Source: a virus. Taken from it: a stretch of DNA of 40,368 nt. This document shows positions 23,204-30,507 of the stretch, in pieces; the first letter of the stretch is position 1, and the number at the start of each line of letters is the position of its first letter. The stretch covers positions 1 to 40,368 of IMG/VR virus record IMGVR_UViG_3300043410_000763; one strand, 5' to 3'. The position numbers and the translations under genes were made by a program. The notes beneath the pieces were generated by a model. That model was not told where the DNA came from and did no database searches. It saw only the letters and a list, made by a program, of their open reading frames with translations.

Positions 23204-23789
23204 GAAATTAATCACATCTTTGTTATGTGTGACTGTTTCAACTTTCGTTTATGCTAATGAAATTTATATCGAACAGGTAGGAGATTCTTCTACTATTAGT
23301 ATAACTCAAGACGGTACTAGCAATAGAATCGGAGACTCACTATCACCAACATTCATTGGTGGTGGATCTAACACTGTTACCATTCAGCAAATAGGATCTA
23401 CTAATCAATTAGATGCTGTTGTTAATGGATCAGCTGCTTCTTTAGTTATTGATACTACTGGTAGCGGTAACATTCAAACTGTAAACTGTGGAACTACTAC
23501 ATCTGCTGGTTGCTCAAGTTCTGTTATAAAACAAATAGTAACTGGTGACGACAATACTATCACTCAAAATTTAGGCGCAGGTGCTAACCATAATAGTGAA
23601 ATAACTGTTATTGGTAGTACTAATACTATCACTCACACTTCAACTAACACTGGAGCTGCGAGTGCTATTGTTAATGCAACTGGTGATTCAAATACTATTG
23701 GAGTGACACAGAGTGGGACTACAGCGAAAAGCGTTACTGTTAATTCAACTGGTAACCTTAACAATATTACTATTAACCAGTCAAACTAA
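23193..23789 (+). CDS. curlin-repeat (CsgA/CsgB-like) secreted amyloid-type protein
   Basis: 198 residues from ATG 23193. Signal peptide: KKLITSLLCVTVSTFVYA, cut before NEIYIEQVG. The mature protein consists of degenerate curlin repeats with the N-x-(I/V)-x-(I/V/Q)-x-Q-x-G pattern: IYIEQVGDSSTISITQDG, NTVTIQQIGSTNQLD, NTITQNLGAG, NTITHTSTN, NTIGVTQSG, NNITINQSN. Such strand-loop repeats stack into the beta-helix of curli amyloid. A Cys-containing insert (NCGTTTSAGCSSS) is unusual for curlins. It lies just after CsgG, its likely exporter. CsgA versus CsgB identity cannot be decided. Confidence 0.82.
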   Translation: MKIKKLITSLLCVTVSTFVYANEIYIEQVGDSSTISITQDGTSNRIGDSLSPTFIGGGSNTVTIQQIGSTNQLDAVVNGSAASLVIDTTGSGNIQTVNCGTTTSAGCSSSVIKQIVTGDDNTITQNLGAGANHNSEITVIGSTNTITHTSTNTGAASAIVNATGDSNTIGVTQSGTTAKSVTVNSTGNLNNITINQSN

Positions 23790-24807
23790 TTACGCTGGTG
23801 TTGGTAAAGTCTCTGAACAGACTGGACCAATGGAAATTGTTAGAAATAAAAAGTCCATTGAGAGTAAAGTAAACTCTGAGGTGGAGATGAATGACGCAGT
23901 TGTAACTGCAAAGGCTAAAGCCAAATTAACTTTCGAGGATAACACGACAGTCAACATTACCGAGCAATCAAAACTCGTTATTGATGACTTCGTGTACGAT
24001 CCTAAAAAAGGTTCAGGTAAACTCGCAATGAAAGTTGTATTGGGTACTGCTCGATACGCAAGTGGTCAAATCGCAAAATCAAATCCTCAAAGTGTAAATG
24101 TTCAAACTCCAACAGCAACAGTAGCTGTCAGAGGAACAGACTTTTCAATGACTGTTGACGAATTGGGGCGAAGTTTAATTATGTTATTGCCTTCTTGTGA
24201 CAAAAAGGCATGTGTCACAGGTGCTATTGAAGTTTCTACTGAAGCTGGATCTGTTTTTATGGATGTGGCATATCAAACAACAATTGTTAATGATAGAAAC
24301 CAATCACCATCAAAACCAATCATCGTTTCGATTGACCAATCAAATATAAATAATATGCTTATCGTTTCTCCACCAAAAGAAATTGATGAGGATAAATATA
24401 AATCAGAAACAAAGACAGCATTAGATGTCAATTTTCTAGATGTTGATTTATTAAAATATACGAAATTAGATGAAGACGTTTTAAAATTTAATTCGCTTGA
24501 TATCAATTTACTCGATGTAGATTTATTGACTAATCTATTAGACGAAAGTAATAAAGCATTAGCTGCGAGTCAAGAATCAATTCTAGAACAAAAAACTATG
24601 CTTCCAGGATATAATGAATCATCTGGGTTGAAGTATGGTATAGATGAAAACGATAAGTTAGTTTTATATCGAATAAGTAGTCATACAGCACAAATAACTA
24701 TTGATAAAGAATCAGATAAAACAATAAATTTATCGCAAGATGGTTCAGTTGTTTATCAACAAGTTAATAGGGGTGGTAGCACTACTATTAACATAACACA
24801 AAAGTGA
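23713..24807 (+). CDS. FecR-domain protein with curlin-like C-terminal tail
   Basis: 364 residues. GTG 23713 is chosen because GGAG (23700-23703) is well spaced and because it yields a signal peptide (RKALLLIQLVTLTILLLTS, cut near NYA-GVGK). This means the signal peptide is encoded inside the 3' end of the curlin-like gene in another frame. The FecR domain runs about residues 35-155: AKLTFEDNTTVNITEQSKLV, VVLGTARYASG, TPTATVAVRGTDFSMTVDE. A low-complexity middle repeats LDVDLL units. The end (INLSQDGSVVYQQVNRGG, TTINITQK) resembles a curlin repeat. FecR domains act in periplasmic sensing or assembly. An interaction with the fibre is inferred. Confidence 0.8.
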   Translation: MGLQRKALLLIQLVTLTILLLTSQTNYAGVGKVSEQTGPMEIVRNKKSIESKVNSEVEMNDAVVTAKAKAKLTFEDNTTVNITEQSKLVIDDFVYDPKKGSGKLAMKVVLGTARYASGQIAKSNPQSVNVQTPTATVAVRGTDFSMTVDELGRSLIMLLPSCDKKACVTGAIEVSTEAGSVFMDVAYQTTIVNDRNQSPSKPIIVSIDQSNINNMLIVSPPKEIDEDKYKSETKTALDVNFLDVDLLKYTKLDEDVLKFNSLDINLLDVDLLTNLLDESNKALAASQESILEQKTMLPGYNESSGLKYGIDENDKLVLYRISSHTAQITIDKESDKTINLSQDGSVVYQQVNRGGSTTINITQK

Positions 24808-24816
24808 TTGGATGAT

Positions 24817-25206
24817 ATGGCATATAGCGAAAAAGTAATCGAACACTATGAGAATCCACGTAACGTTGGATCTTTCGATAAAGAAGATACCTCTGTTGGC
24901 ACTGGTATGGTTGGCGCACCTGCTTGTGGAGACGTAATGAAGTTACAAATTAAAGTCAATGATGACGGAATCATTGAAGACGCTAAATTCAAAACTTACG
25001 GCTGCGGTTCGGCGATCGCTTCATCATCATTAGTAACTGAGTGGGTTAAAGGAAAAACATTACAAGAAGCTGGTCAGATTAAAAACTCACAAATTGCTGA
25101 AGAGTTGGCTTTACCTCCAGTGAAGATCCACTGTTCTATTTTGGCTGAAGATGCTATTAAAGCAGCAATTAAAGATTATGAAACTAAATGTGCCTGTAAA
25201 CAATAG
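24817..25206 (+). CDS. iscU: Fe-S cluster scaffold protein IscU
   Basis: 129 residues from ATG 24817 (MAYSEKVIEHYENPRNVGSF). The three cluster cysteines are in GAPACGDVM (with the regulatory Asp), YGCGSAIASSS and IHCSILAED. LPPVK, the HscA chaperone recognition motif, is complete. IscU assembles [2Fe-2S] and [4Fe-4S] clusters from IscS sulfur and delivers them. No IscS is visible here, so the phage protein would depend on host IscS. Embedding between FecR and a lipoprotein gene is odd; IscA occurs far away at 38523. Confidence 0.95.
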   Translation: MAYSEKVIEHYENPRNVGSFDKEDTSVGTGMVGAPACGDVMKLQIKVNDDGIIEDAKFKTYGCGSAIASSSLVTEWVKGKTLQEAGQIKNSQIAEELALPPVKIHCSILAEDAIKAAIKDYETKCACKQ

Positions 25207-25214
25207 GAGATAAA

Positions 25215-25559
25215 ATGAAAAAGATAATCGCAGCATTAAGTGTAGTAGTTATAACTGGGTGTTCCATAATTTTACCGATACCGCATGATCCTGCCATGTT
25301 CAATAGTTTAGTTGAAGTTAAAATTGCTGTTGATAAAATTTCATGTCAAAACAAAGATTGGTCTGATGCTCAGAATAAAATTAAGCATCTAAAAGTTTAT
25401 ACTCAAATTAGAAAAGATCCTCAAGCAAATTCAATTTCTCAATTAGAAGATGCTATCAATAAAGCGAAAGAATCTAAAAATGATTTATTTTGCGAAAATA
25501 TTTTAAAGATTAATAGAACAAGAATTAATGTCATAGCGGAAGCGTGGGAGGGAAGATAA
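25215..25559 (+). CDS. small lipoprotein, unknown function
   Basis: 114 residues with AGGAG before the ATG. The signal (KKIIAALSVVVITGCS) has lipobox ITGC, so residue 16 is likely lipidated. The mature part begins IILPIPHDPAMFNSLVEVK and is mostly helical with two further Cys (ISCQNKDW, LFCENILK) that might form a disulfide. I recall similar lipoproteins in marine T4-like phages without a known role. The stop overlaps the next start. Confidence 0.6.
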   Translation: MKKIIAALSVVVITGCSIILPIPHDPAMFNSLVEVKIAVDKISCQNKDWSDAQNKIKHLKVYTQIRKDPQANSISQLEDAINKAKESKNDLFCENILKINRTRINVIAEAWEGR

Positions 25560-25789
25560 TGTTAGAACAGTTAAGAGAAGTTGCTGGAATGGGTGGACCT
25601 GCTGCAGCACTTGCAAATGAAATGTTAGTTATTCGCACTCAGTATGAGAACTCAGAATTAACTACAGAAGAATACCAATTCTTAATGCAACAGATTATTG
25701 AAGTTAGAGCTGCTCAAGATTTAGCTAATGATGAGCAAGCATGTCGTTATATTATTTCCGCTGCGCAAGCATTATCGATGGTAATATGA
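25559..25789 (+). CDS. small helical conserved phage protein
   Basis: 76 residues from ATG 25559 with GGGAGG upstream. Helical, with MGGPAAALANEMLVIRTQYE and LTTEEYQFLMQQIIEVRAAQ. It has no membrane segment or Cys pair that points to a function. It overlaps the cyclase start by ATGA, so its translation is coupled to the cyclase; whether it acts with it is unknown. Confidence 0.6.
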   Translation: MLEQLREVAGMGGPAAALANEMLVIRTQYENSELTTEEYQFLMQQIIEVRAAQDLANDEQACRYIISAAQALSMVI

Positions 25790-27798
25790 AAAAACTTCTT
25801 AGTCCATGGACAGCACTAGTAACTCTAGTGCTTTTGATTTTATTGCGAGTAGCTGATCCTAGTTTCATAGAGTCAGTTCGTCTTCGTTATTTCGATCAAC
25901 TAATAACAAGTAAAGGGACTACAGTATCAGAACAGATACACGTAGTTAATATCGACGATGCCTATATTCGACAAAAAGGACAATTCCCATTCCCTCGTGG
26001 AGAATATGCCAAACTGGTTGCTGATTTGTATTCTCATGGTGCTGGGTTGGTTGTCTTTAACATCTATATGCCTGAGCGTGATCGCTTTGGTCAGGACTCT
26101 CAATTAGCACAATTAATGAGGGAAGTGCCTTTAGTGCTTCCTCATGTTGCTACATCAGATAAAATAACAAACACATACCCACCATTCCGTCCAGGTGTTT
26201 CGGTTATCGGTGGTGATACTGCAACAACAGGCATCAAATATGAAAACATTGAACCTAATATTAAAGAGTTTAATAATACTTCTGTTGGGATTGGCGTTGT
26301 TAACACATTACCAGAAATCGATGGCGTCACAAGAAGAGTACCGCTCGTCGTCAATTCTAATGGACAACTCTACCCAAGTATCGTTCTTGAAACCTTACGA
26401 GTCGCAAGCGGAGACCCATCATTCCAAGTTAAAGTTAATGACGGATCAATCGAAGCACTCAGAATTCCTAAATTTGGAAAAATTACGTCTGACGAGATCG
26501 GTAGAGTATGGGTCGATTGGAGCTCTAAGCCAATTGAACATTCCGCAAGCAACTTACCAAAGAACTTTAACGGAGGTATCGTCATCGTTGGTCTCACAGC
26601 GAAAGGACTTAACAATCCAATCGCTACTGCTACAGGATCTGTCTATCCACATTACGTTCACGCTGCCGTTTTAGATACAGTAATAAGTGGAACAAATATA
26701 TCAAGACCTGACTGGGCATTACCAGCAGAAATTTTGTTTATGGTTGTATCGGTATTGTTATCAATATTTTTAACAAGGTATAAACATGGATATGTATTCG
26801 CAATCGCTTTGGGATTCATCACTTATTGGACAGGTTTCCAACTCTTTATTCGATCAGCTTATCTACTTGATGCTGTCTTCCCAATACTTACCATATTCGT
26901 CTGTAGCTTCCATGGATACATTGTCAAATTCCTTGTCGAATTGCGCCAAAAGCTCCAAATTAAAAAACAATTCGGAACCTACTTATCTCCAGCTTTGGTC
27001 GAAAAACTCCAACGAAATCCTGAACTTTTACAACTCGGTGGAGAATCAAGAGAACTTTCAATTATGTTCACCGATGTTAGAGGGTTTACGACAATATCAG
27101 AACATTATGGAAAAGATGTTCAAGGACTTACGAAAATAATGAATCGCTATATGACAGCGATGACAGCAAAAATTATTGAAAATAATGGTACGTTAGATAA
27201 GTACATTGGTGATGCTCAAATGGCTTTCTGGAACGCACCACTTGATGATAAAGACCACGCACTTAATGCTGTTAAGACAGGTCTTTCTATGTTAGGAGAT
27301 TTAGATGCATTTAATGAAGAAATTGCTAAAGAGGGTGTACCAGCTTTTGGTATGGGTCTTGGTATTAATACTGACACCGTGGTTGTTGGGAATATGGGTT
27401 CTTCTCAACGCTTTGATTATACTTGTCTTGGGGATGGCGTCAATCTTGCCTCAAGATTGGAGGGACAGTCTAAGCCATATGGTGTTAAAATTGTTCTTGG
27501 ACAAAGAACAGCCGAATTAGTTAAAGACCACTATCCTGTAGTTGAAATGGATTGCATCGCAGTGAAAGGTAAAACGCAAGGTGTTAAAGTATTTACTATT
27601 GGCAAAACCATTGGATATTTGCATGATGACTATTTGCAAAGTTATTATCGTGGCGACTGGAATCGTGCCACGAAAGTTTGCAAAGAATTAATCTCCAAAG
27701 ATACAGAACTTACAAAATATTATGAATCTATGCTGGAACGTCTCGAGGAGGGACTTCCTCCAAACTGGGATGGGACTTATAGAGCTACATCTAAGTAA
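25786..27798 (+). CDS. CHASE2-domain class III adenylate/guanylate cyclase
   Basis: 670 residues from ATG 25786. An N-terminal membrane anchor is followed by a periplasmic CHASE2 sensor domain (about 30-300; e.g. VNIDDAYIRQKGQFPFPRGE, GVVNTLPEIDGVTRRVPLV). Three membrane helices follow (about 307-380), then a class III cyclase domain. Metal-binding Asp residues are in MFTDVRGFTTISE and YIGDAQMAFW. The purine site has KYIGD and DYTCLGDGVNLASRLEG, with transition-state Asn/Arg. K plus T/C-type residues favour ATP over GTP as substrate. It would make cAMP in response to an envelope signal. CHASE2 cyclases next to FecR genes are known in bacteria; finding the pair on a phage is unusual. A strong terminator follows. 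Confidence 0.92.
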   Translation: MKKLLSPWTALVTLVLLILLRVADPSFIESVRLRYFDQLITSKGTTVSEQIHVVNIDDAYIRQKGQFPFPRGEYAKLVADLYSHGAGLVVFNIYMPERDRFGQDSQLAQLMREVPLVLPHVATSDKITNTYPPFRPGVSVIGGDTATTGIKYENIEPNIKEFNNTSVGIGVVNTLPEIDGVTRRVPLVVNSNGQLYPSIVLETLRVASGDPSFQVKVNDGSIEALRIPKFGKITSDEIGRVWVDWSSKPIEHSASNLPKNFNGGIVIVGLTAKGLNNPIATATGSVYPHYVHAAVLDTVISGTNISRPDWALPAEILFMVVSVLLSIFLTRYKHGYVFAIALGFITYWTGFQLFIRSAYLLDAVFPILTIFVCSFHGYIVKFLVELRQKLQIKKQFGTYLSPALVEKLQRNPELLQLGGESRELSIMFTDVRGFTTISEHYGKDVQGLTKIMNRYMTAMTAKIIENNGTLDKYIGDAQMAFWNAPLDDKDHALNAVKTGLSMLGDLDAFNEEIAKEGVPAFGMGLGINTDTVVVGNMGSSQRFDYTCLGDGVNLASRLEGQSKPYGVKIVLGQRTAELVKDHYPVVEMDCIAVKGKTQGVKVFTIGKTIGYLHDDYLQSYYRGDWNRATKVCKELISKDTELTKYYESMLERLEEGLPPNWDGTYRATSK

Positions 27799-27805
27799 AC
27801 CCAAT

Positions 27806-27829
27806 AACCCTACTTTATGTAGGGTTTTT
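27806..27829 (+). terminator. rho-independent terminator after the cyclase
   Basis: AACCCTAC (27806-27813) pairs with GTAGGGTT (27819-27826) around TTTAT, followed by a run of T to 27829. Ends the curli/FecR/cyclase transcript; a new promoter starts 12 bases later. Confidence 0.85.
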
Positions 27830-27840
27830 AATTACAAGAC

Positions 27841-27869
27841 TTGACATTTATTTGATTTGGGAGTAAACT
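27841..27869 (+). promoter_or_regulatory. sigma70-type promoter (TTGACA-17-TAAACT)
   Basis: TTGACA (27841-27846), 17-base spacer beginning TTTATTTG, then TAAACT (27864-27869). Drives the phosphatase and the following small genes. Confidence 0.75.
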
Positions 27870-27899
27870 TACGGTGTAGGGTTTTATGAAAGAATAGTA

Positions 27900-28400
27900 A
27901 TGATTCGTTGGATTGAAAATGTTAGTTGGGATGATGTGAAGAACGGATGGCACTACGACTGTGGTGACAACTCTATGCTGATTCAGATTGCTGATCCAGC
28001 ATCTTTCTTCCCAACACCGAAACGCAGTTTTAAAGAAGTTCATCAATTTGAATTTCTAGACGCTGAGGATGGCGATCGTTTTCCAGAGGAAGCGATGATT
28101 AGCGATGAGCAAGCAAAACAGTTAGTTGATTTGTTGCAACATGCAAAAGAAACATGCATGAATGTTGTTGTTCATTGTCATGCTGGAATTTGTCGAAGTG
28201 GTGCTGTCGTTGAAGTTGCTTCTATGATGGGATTTACTCCAACAGATAGGTATCGTCAACCAAATCTTCGTGTTAAACACAAGATGATGAAGGTGCTCGG
28301 TTGGACTTACGATGAGAATGAGAAGACTAGTAGCACTGGTGGTTGGATTTCTGCTGGTGGAATTGCTATTCCATTTTCAGCTGAGGATAGAACAGAATGA
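27900..28400 (+). CDS. dual-specificity/tyrosine phosphatase-like protein
   Basis: 166 residues. The phosphatase P-loop HCHAGICRSG (HCx5R plus Ser/Gly) lies at about 98-107 after a hydrophobic strand (MNVVVHC), and a preceding Asp-rich stretch (EFLDAEDGDRF) could supply the general acid. Such enzymes remove phosphate from Tyr, Ser/Thr or other substrates through a Cys-phosphate intermediate. The tail (SSTGGWISAGGIAIPF) is a short Gly-rich element. First gene after a fresh promoter; target unknown, perhaps a host regulator. No strong ribosome site is seen before the ATG. It overlaps the next gene by ATGA. Confidence 0.78.
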   Translation: MIRWIENVSWDDVKNGWHYDCGDNSMLIQIADPASFFPTPKRSFKEVHQFEFLDAEDGDRFPEEAMISDEQAKQLVDLLQHAKETCMNVVVHCHAGICRSGAVVEVASMMGFTPTDRYRQPNLRVKHKMMKVLGWTYDENEKTSSTGGWISAGGIAIPFSAEDRTE

Positions 28401-28738
28401 GTCTTGACGTATATCTAACTAAAGTAATGCCGACTGAAGTTTACTCGAATAATATTACTCATAATCTCGGTAAGATGGCATCAGCTGTTAAACTGAGTAA
28501 TGGTAAAACATTATACGATATTCTATGGCGACCAGAAGAACATGATTATAATAATGCGAAGGATATCTCTGAGATGCTTGACGAGGGATTTAATATTTTA
28601 CTCTCAGACCCTGACAAGTATAAAACATATAACCCAGAGAATGGTTGGGGTTCATATGATGGGCTAGTAAACTTTGTATATAAGTATCGTAATGCGTGTT
28701 GGGATAATCCAGACGCAGAGATTGGAGTGAGTCGATGA
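28397..28738 (+). CDS. conserved phage hypothetical protein (MSLDVYLT family)
   Basis: 113 residues, overlapping its neighbours by ATGA at both ends. Begins MSLDVYLTKVMPTEVYSNN, then ITHNLGKMA, LYDILWRPEEH, NGWGSYDGLVNFV and NACWDNPDAEIGVSR. This motif order is familiar from a very widespread phage protein of unknown function. No catalytic or membrane signature. Confidence 0.7.
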   Translation: MSLDVYLTKVMPTEVYSNNITHNLGKMASAVKLSNGKTLYDILWRPEEHDYNNAKDISEMLDEGFNILLSDPDKYKTYNPENGWGSYDGLVNFVYKYRNACWDNPDAEIGVSR

Positions 28739-29043
28739 ATGATAAAATGTGGGAAAAACCTGTAATGATACATGGTTATATACTTCAGCGAACTTGTCAT
28801 GCCTGTCCAGAACAGTATGATGTATTCGCTGGTGAGCATTTGGTTGCTTACTTACGTCTACGTCATGGTAACTTCTATGCAGCATGTCCAGATGTAGGTG
28901 GTGATGTTGTTTATGAAGCAAGCCCATATGGTGATGGGATATTCAATAAAGAAGAACGAGTTGGTTATCTAACTCAAGCAATTCTTGCAATTCAAGAATA
29001 CTATTTAAATCGTGAGTGGGATAAAGAGGATAATTGGGTATGA
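28735..29043 (+). CDS. conserved small phage protein, unknown
   Basis: 102 residues. Contains QRTCHACPEQYDVFAGEHLV, then AYLRLRHGNFYAACPDVGGD and GDGIFNKEERVGYLTQAI. The CxxC near the start and a third Cys could bind metal, but no matching fold is recognised. It overlaps genes at both ends, so it is part of a translationally coupled run of small proteins. Confidence 0.65.
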   Translation: MNDKMWEKPVMIHGYILQRTCHACPEQYDVFAGEHLVAYLRLRHGNFYAACPDVGGDVVYEASPYGDGIFNKEERVGYLTQAILAIQEYYLNREWDKEDNWV

Positions 29044-29198
29044 CTGAAGATCGCAAGTTGGTAATGAAGGCAGTATTGGATGGTGAATTGGACGCCAGCC
29101 ATGTTACACTGGAAGAGATCCAAGAACTAGAAGAATTGGTGTTTGATTTGATTGCAAGTCGAGTTACACCATTCGACACATATGAGGTTATGCAATGA
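29040..29198 (+). CDS. small acidic helical protein
   Basis: A 52-codon frame that starts in the ATGA overlap with the previous gene and ends in an ATGA overlap with the next. Sequence: EDRKLVMKAVLDGELDASHV then TLEEIQELEELVFDLIASRV; strongly helical and acidic. Overlaps at both ends are good evidence that it is translated. Function unknown. Confidence 0.6.
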   Translation: MTEDRKLVMKAVLDGELDASHVTLEEIQELEELVFDLIASRVTPFDTYEVMQ

Positions 29199-29347
29199 AA
29201 GCAGACAAAAATTTTAAATTAAGTAAAAGTACAAAGAGAATTCTCGCTTTGATGCCACAAGAAAGACGAAGCGAGTATAAGCGTATGATGATTGACGCTG
29301 AGTTGGCTGAGTCAAGAGCAAAATTCGCAAAGACAAAAGAAAATTGA
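29195..29347 (+). CDS. small basic helical protein
   Basis: A 50-codon frame beginning in the ATGA overlap. Lys/Arg-rich (KADKNFKLSKSTKRILALMP, QERRSEYKRMMIDAELAE), and could bind nucleic acid or a host protein. Its stop codon lies on the -35 box of the promoter at 29344. Function unknown. Confidence 0.55.
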   Translation: MKADKNFKLSKSTKRILALMPQERRSEYKRMMIDAELAESRAKFAKTKEN

Positions 29348-29372
29348 CATTTAAATGAAAACGCAGTATAAT
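29344..29372 (+). promoter_or_regulatory. sigma70-type promoter inside small genes (TTGACA-17-TATAAT)
   Basis: TTGACA (29344-29349) and TATAAT (29367-29372) with a 17-base spacer. The -10 lies within the first codons of the 29355 frame, so transcripts from here start inside that gene and mainly serve the genes from 29488 onward. Confidence 0.75.
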
Positions 29373-29501
29373 CTTATTAAACCTCGCGACTTTGTTGCCA
29401 AGGATTTACGAACACCGAAGTATCGCATGCGTGTTGTAGAATCCAAAGTAGCATTCACACGCAAGGTTAAACATAAGAAAGGTGATCATGAGTGGACTTA
29501 A
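29355..29501 (+). CDS. small basic phage protein
   Basis: A 48-codon frame: KTQYNLIKPRDFVAKDLRTP, RVVESKVAFTRKVKHKKGDH. The VAK...R...R(K)xKHKKG pattern recalls small proteins found in many T4-like phages. It overlaps the next gene. No ribosome site is evident because its start lies in the promoter spacer, so it would be made from upstream transcripts. Confidence 0.5.
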   Translation: MKTQYNLIKPRDFVAKDLRTPKYRMRVVESKVAFTRKVKHKKGDHEWT

Positions 29502-29739
29502 TTACGAAGCAGAATTGTTTAAATCTGGATTGTTAACTTCATTGAAAGTTAAACAACATGATTATGATGTTATTGAAGTTACCTTTAGACGTAATCTTAA
29601 AGATGATAAAGGTAACATTATTGTTGACAATCATTATACTATGTTTTATAGTAAAAATGAATTTAAAGATTTTTTCCTACCATTAATTAACACATTGAAA
29701 GAAAGATTTGATAATGACGACCCAACCACAAGTGAATGA
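29488..29739 (+). CDS. small hypothetical protein
   Basis: 83 residues from ATG 29488, with AAAGGTG upstream; an in-frame GTG at 29482 is less likely. Mixed alpha/beta: SGLNYEAELFKSGLLTSLKV, VIEVTFRRNLKDDKGN, HYTMFYSKNEFKDFFLPLIN. No motif recognised. Its end overlaps the next gene by 26 bases. Confidence 0.55.
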   Translation: MSGLNYEAELFKSGLLTSLKVKQHDYDVIEVTFRRNLKDDKGNIIVDNHYTMFYSKNEFKDFFLPLINTLKERFDNDDPTTSE

Positions 29740-30004
29740 AAAGGAAGTAAATGAAATCCTCACAAAGTTGCGCACTAACGAAAACGGAACAACTGTCACT
29801 TTCACAAAGAAAGATGGAACGAAAAGAGAAATGCTCTGCACTCTTATCGAATCCAAAATCCCAGCTGACAAACGACCAAAAGCAAGCGTCGGGTTGGAGG
29901 AAGAGACAAATAGCAGCACTGTTGGATCCGCAGTTCGCGTCTTCGATCTAGGTAAATCTGAGTGGAGATCTTTCCGCTGGGACACAGTTATTTCTGTAAA
30001 TTAA
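29714..30004 (+). CDS. SH3/WYL-like small protein (DUF2693-like)
   Basis: 96 residues from ATG 29714. The pattern VTFTKKDGTKREMLCTL followed by a C-terminal VFDLGKSEWRSFRWDTVISV matches small phage proteins that I associate with DUF2693, a beta-barrel (SH3/WYL-like) fold. In T4-like phages these are of unknown role. Codon use shifts to more G and C (about 29800-29950) than its neighbours. Confidence 0.65.
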   Translation: MTTQPQVNEKEVNEILTKLRTNENGTTVTFTKKDGTKREMLCTLIESKIPADKRPKASVGLEEETNSSTVGSAVRVFDLGKSEWRSFRWDTVISVN

Positions 30005-30016
30005 TAAAGGTATATT

Positions 30017-30232
30017 ATGTTTAAAGCAGCTCTTAACACATTCGGTATCGCAGGTATGGTAGTTCTTATTGTCGCACTTATTGTGTTTATGCCATTCGCA
30101 TCAATCTGGGCATTCAATACACTATTCCCTACATTTCTAATTCCATACACATTTGACACTTGGGTAGCAGCAATCCTTTTGGGTATGTTTTTCCGTGGTA
30201 CTGGTTCAGTATCAACTTCTAAGAAAGATTAA
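30017..30232 (+). CDS. small two-segment membrane protein
   Basis: 71 residues with AAAGG before the ATG. Two hydrophobic segments (GIAGMVVLIVALIVFMPFAS and TWVAAILLGMFF) flank a short loop; the tail is GTGSVSTSKKD. Placed in an accessory cluster under the 29344 promoter. Function unknown. Confidence 0.55.
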   Translation: MFKAALNTFGIAGMVVLIVALIVFMPFASIWAFNTLFPTFLIPYTFDTWVAAILLGMFFRGTGSVSTSKKD

Positions 30233-30234
30233 TA

Positions 30235-30507
30235 ATGAGCATTTCATCTATTGAAGATCGTAAGAAAATTTTTGGTGCTATTCGTGAGATTAGCAACTCA
30301 ATGGTTCGTATTGAAGCTGAGCGTGATCTAATTAAAGATATCGTAAAAGATGTTTCTGACAATTTCCAGATTTCAAAGAAAACTGTAAATAAAATGGCTA
30401 AAGTTTATCATAAACAAACTTTAACACAAGAAGTAGCTGAACACGAAGAATTCGTTGAGATGTACGAAGAAGTGACAAGTGCAAATACACCACCGAAAAC
30501 CGAGTAA
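30235..30507 (+). CDS. DsbA-like double-stranded-DNA-binding/late transcription accessory protein
   Basis: 90 residues, almost wholly helical: REISNSMVRIEAERDLIKDI, then VSDNFQISKKTVNKMAKVYH, KQTLTQEVAEHEEFVEMYEE. This helix pattern resembles T4 DsbA-type proteins, small dsDNA-binding factors that help late transcription, and the wider RxEaExDxIK...K..vnKmAk.yhK family in phages. Identification is by pattern, not alignment. Confidence 0.6.
   Translation: MSISSIEDRKKIFGAIREISNSMVRIEAERDLIKDIVKDVSDNFQISKKTVNKMAKVYHKQTLTQEVAEHEEFVEMYEEVTSANTPPKTE

Noticed and set aside
26195-27139. Plus-strand frames of 159 and 117 codons inside the cyclase gene
   Set aside because: They overlap the CHASE2 and catalytic domains in another frame, with no motif or ribosome site.
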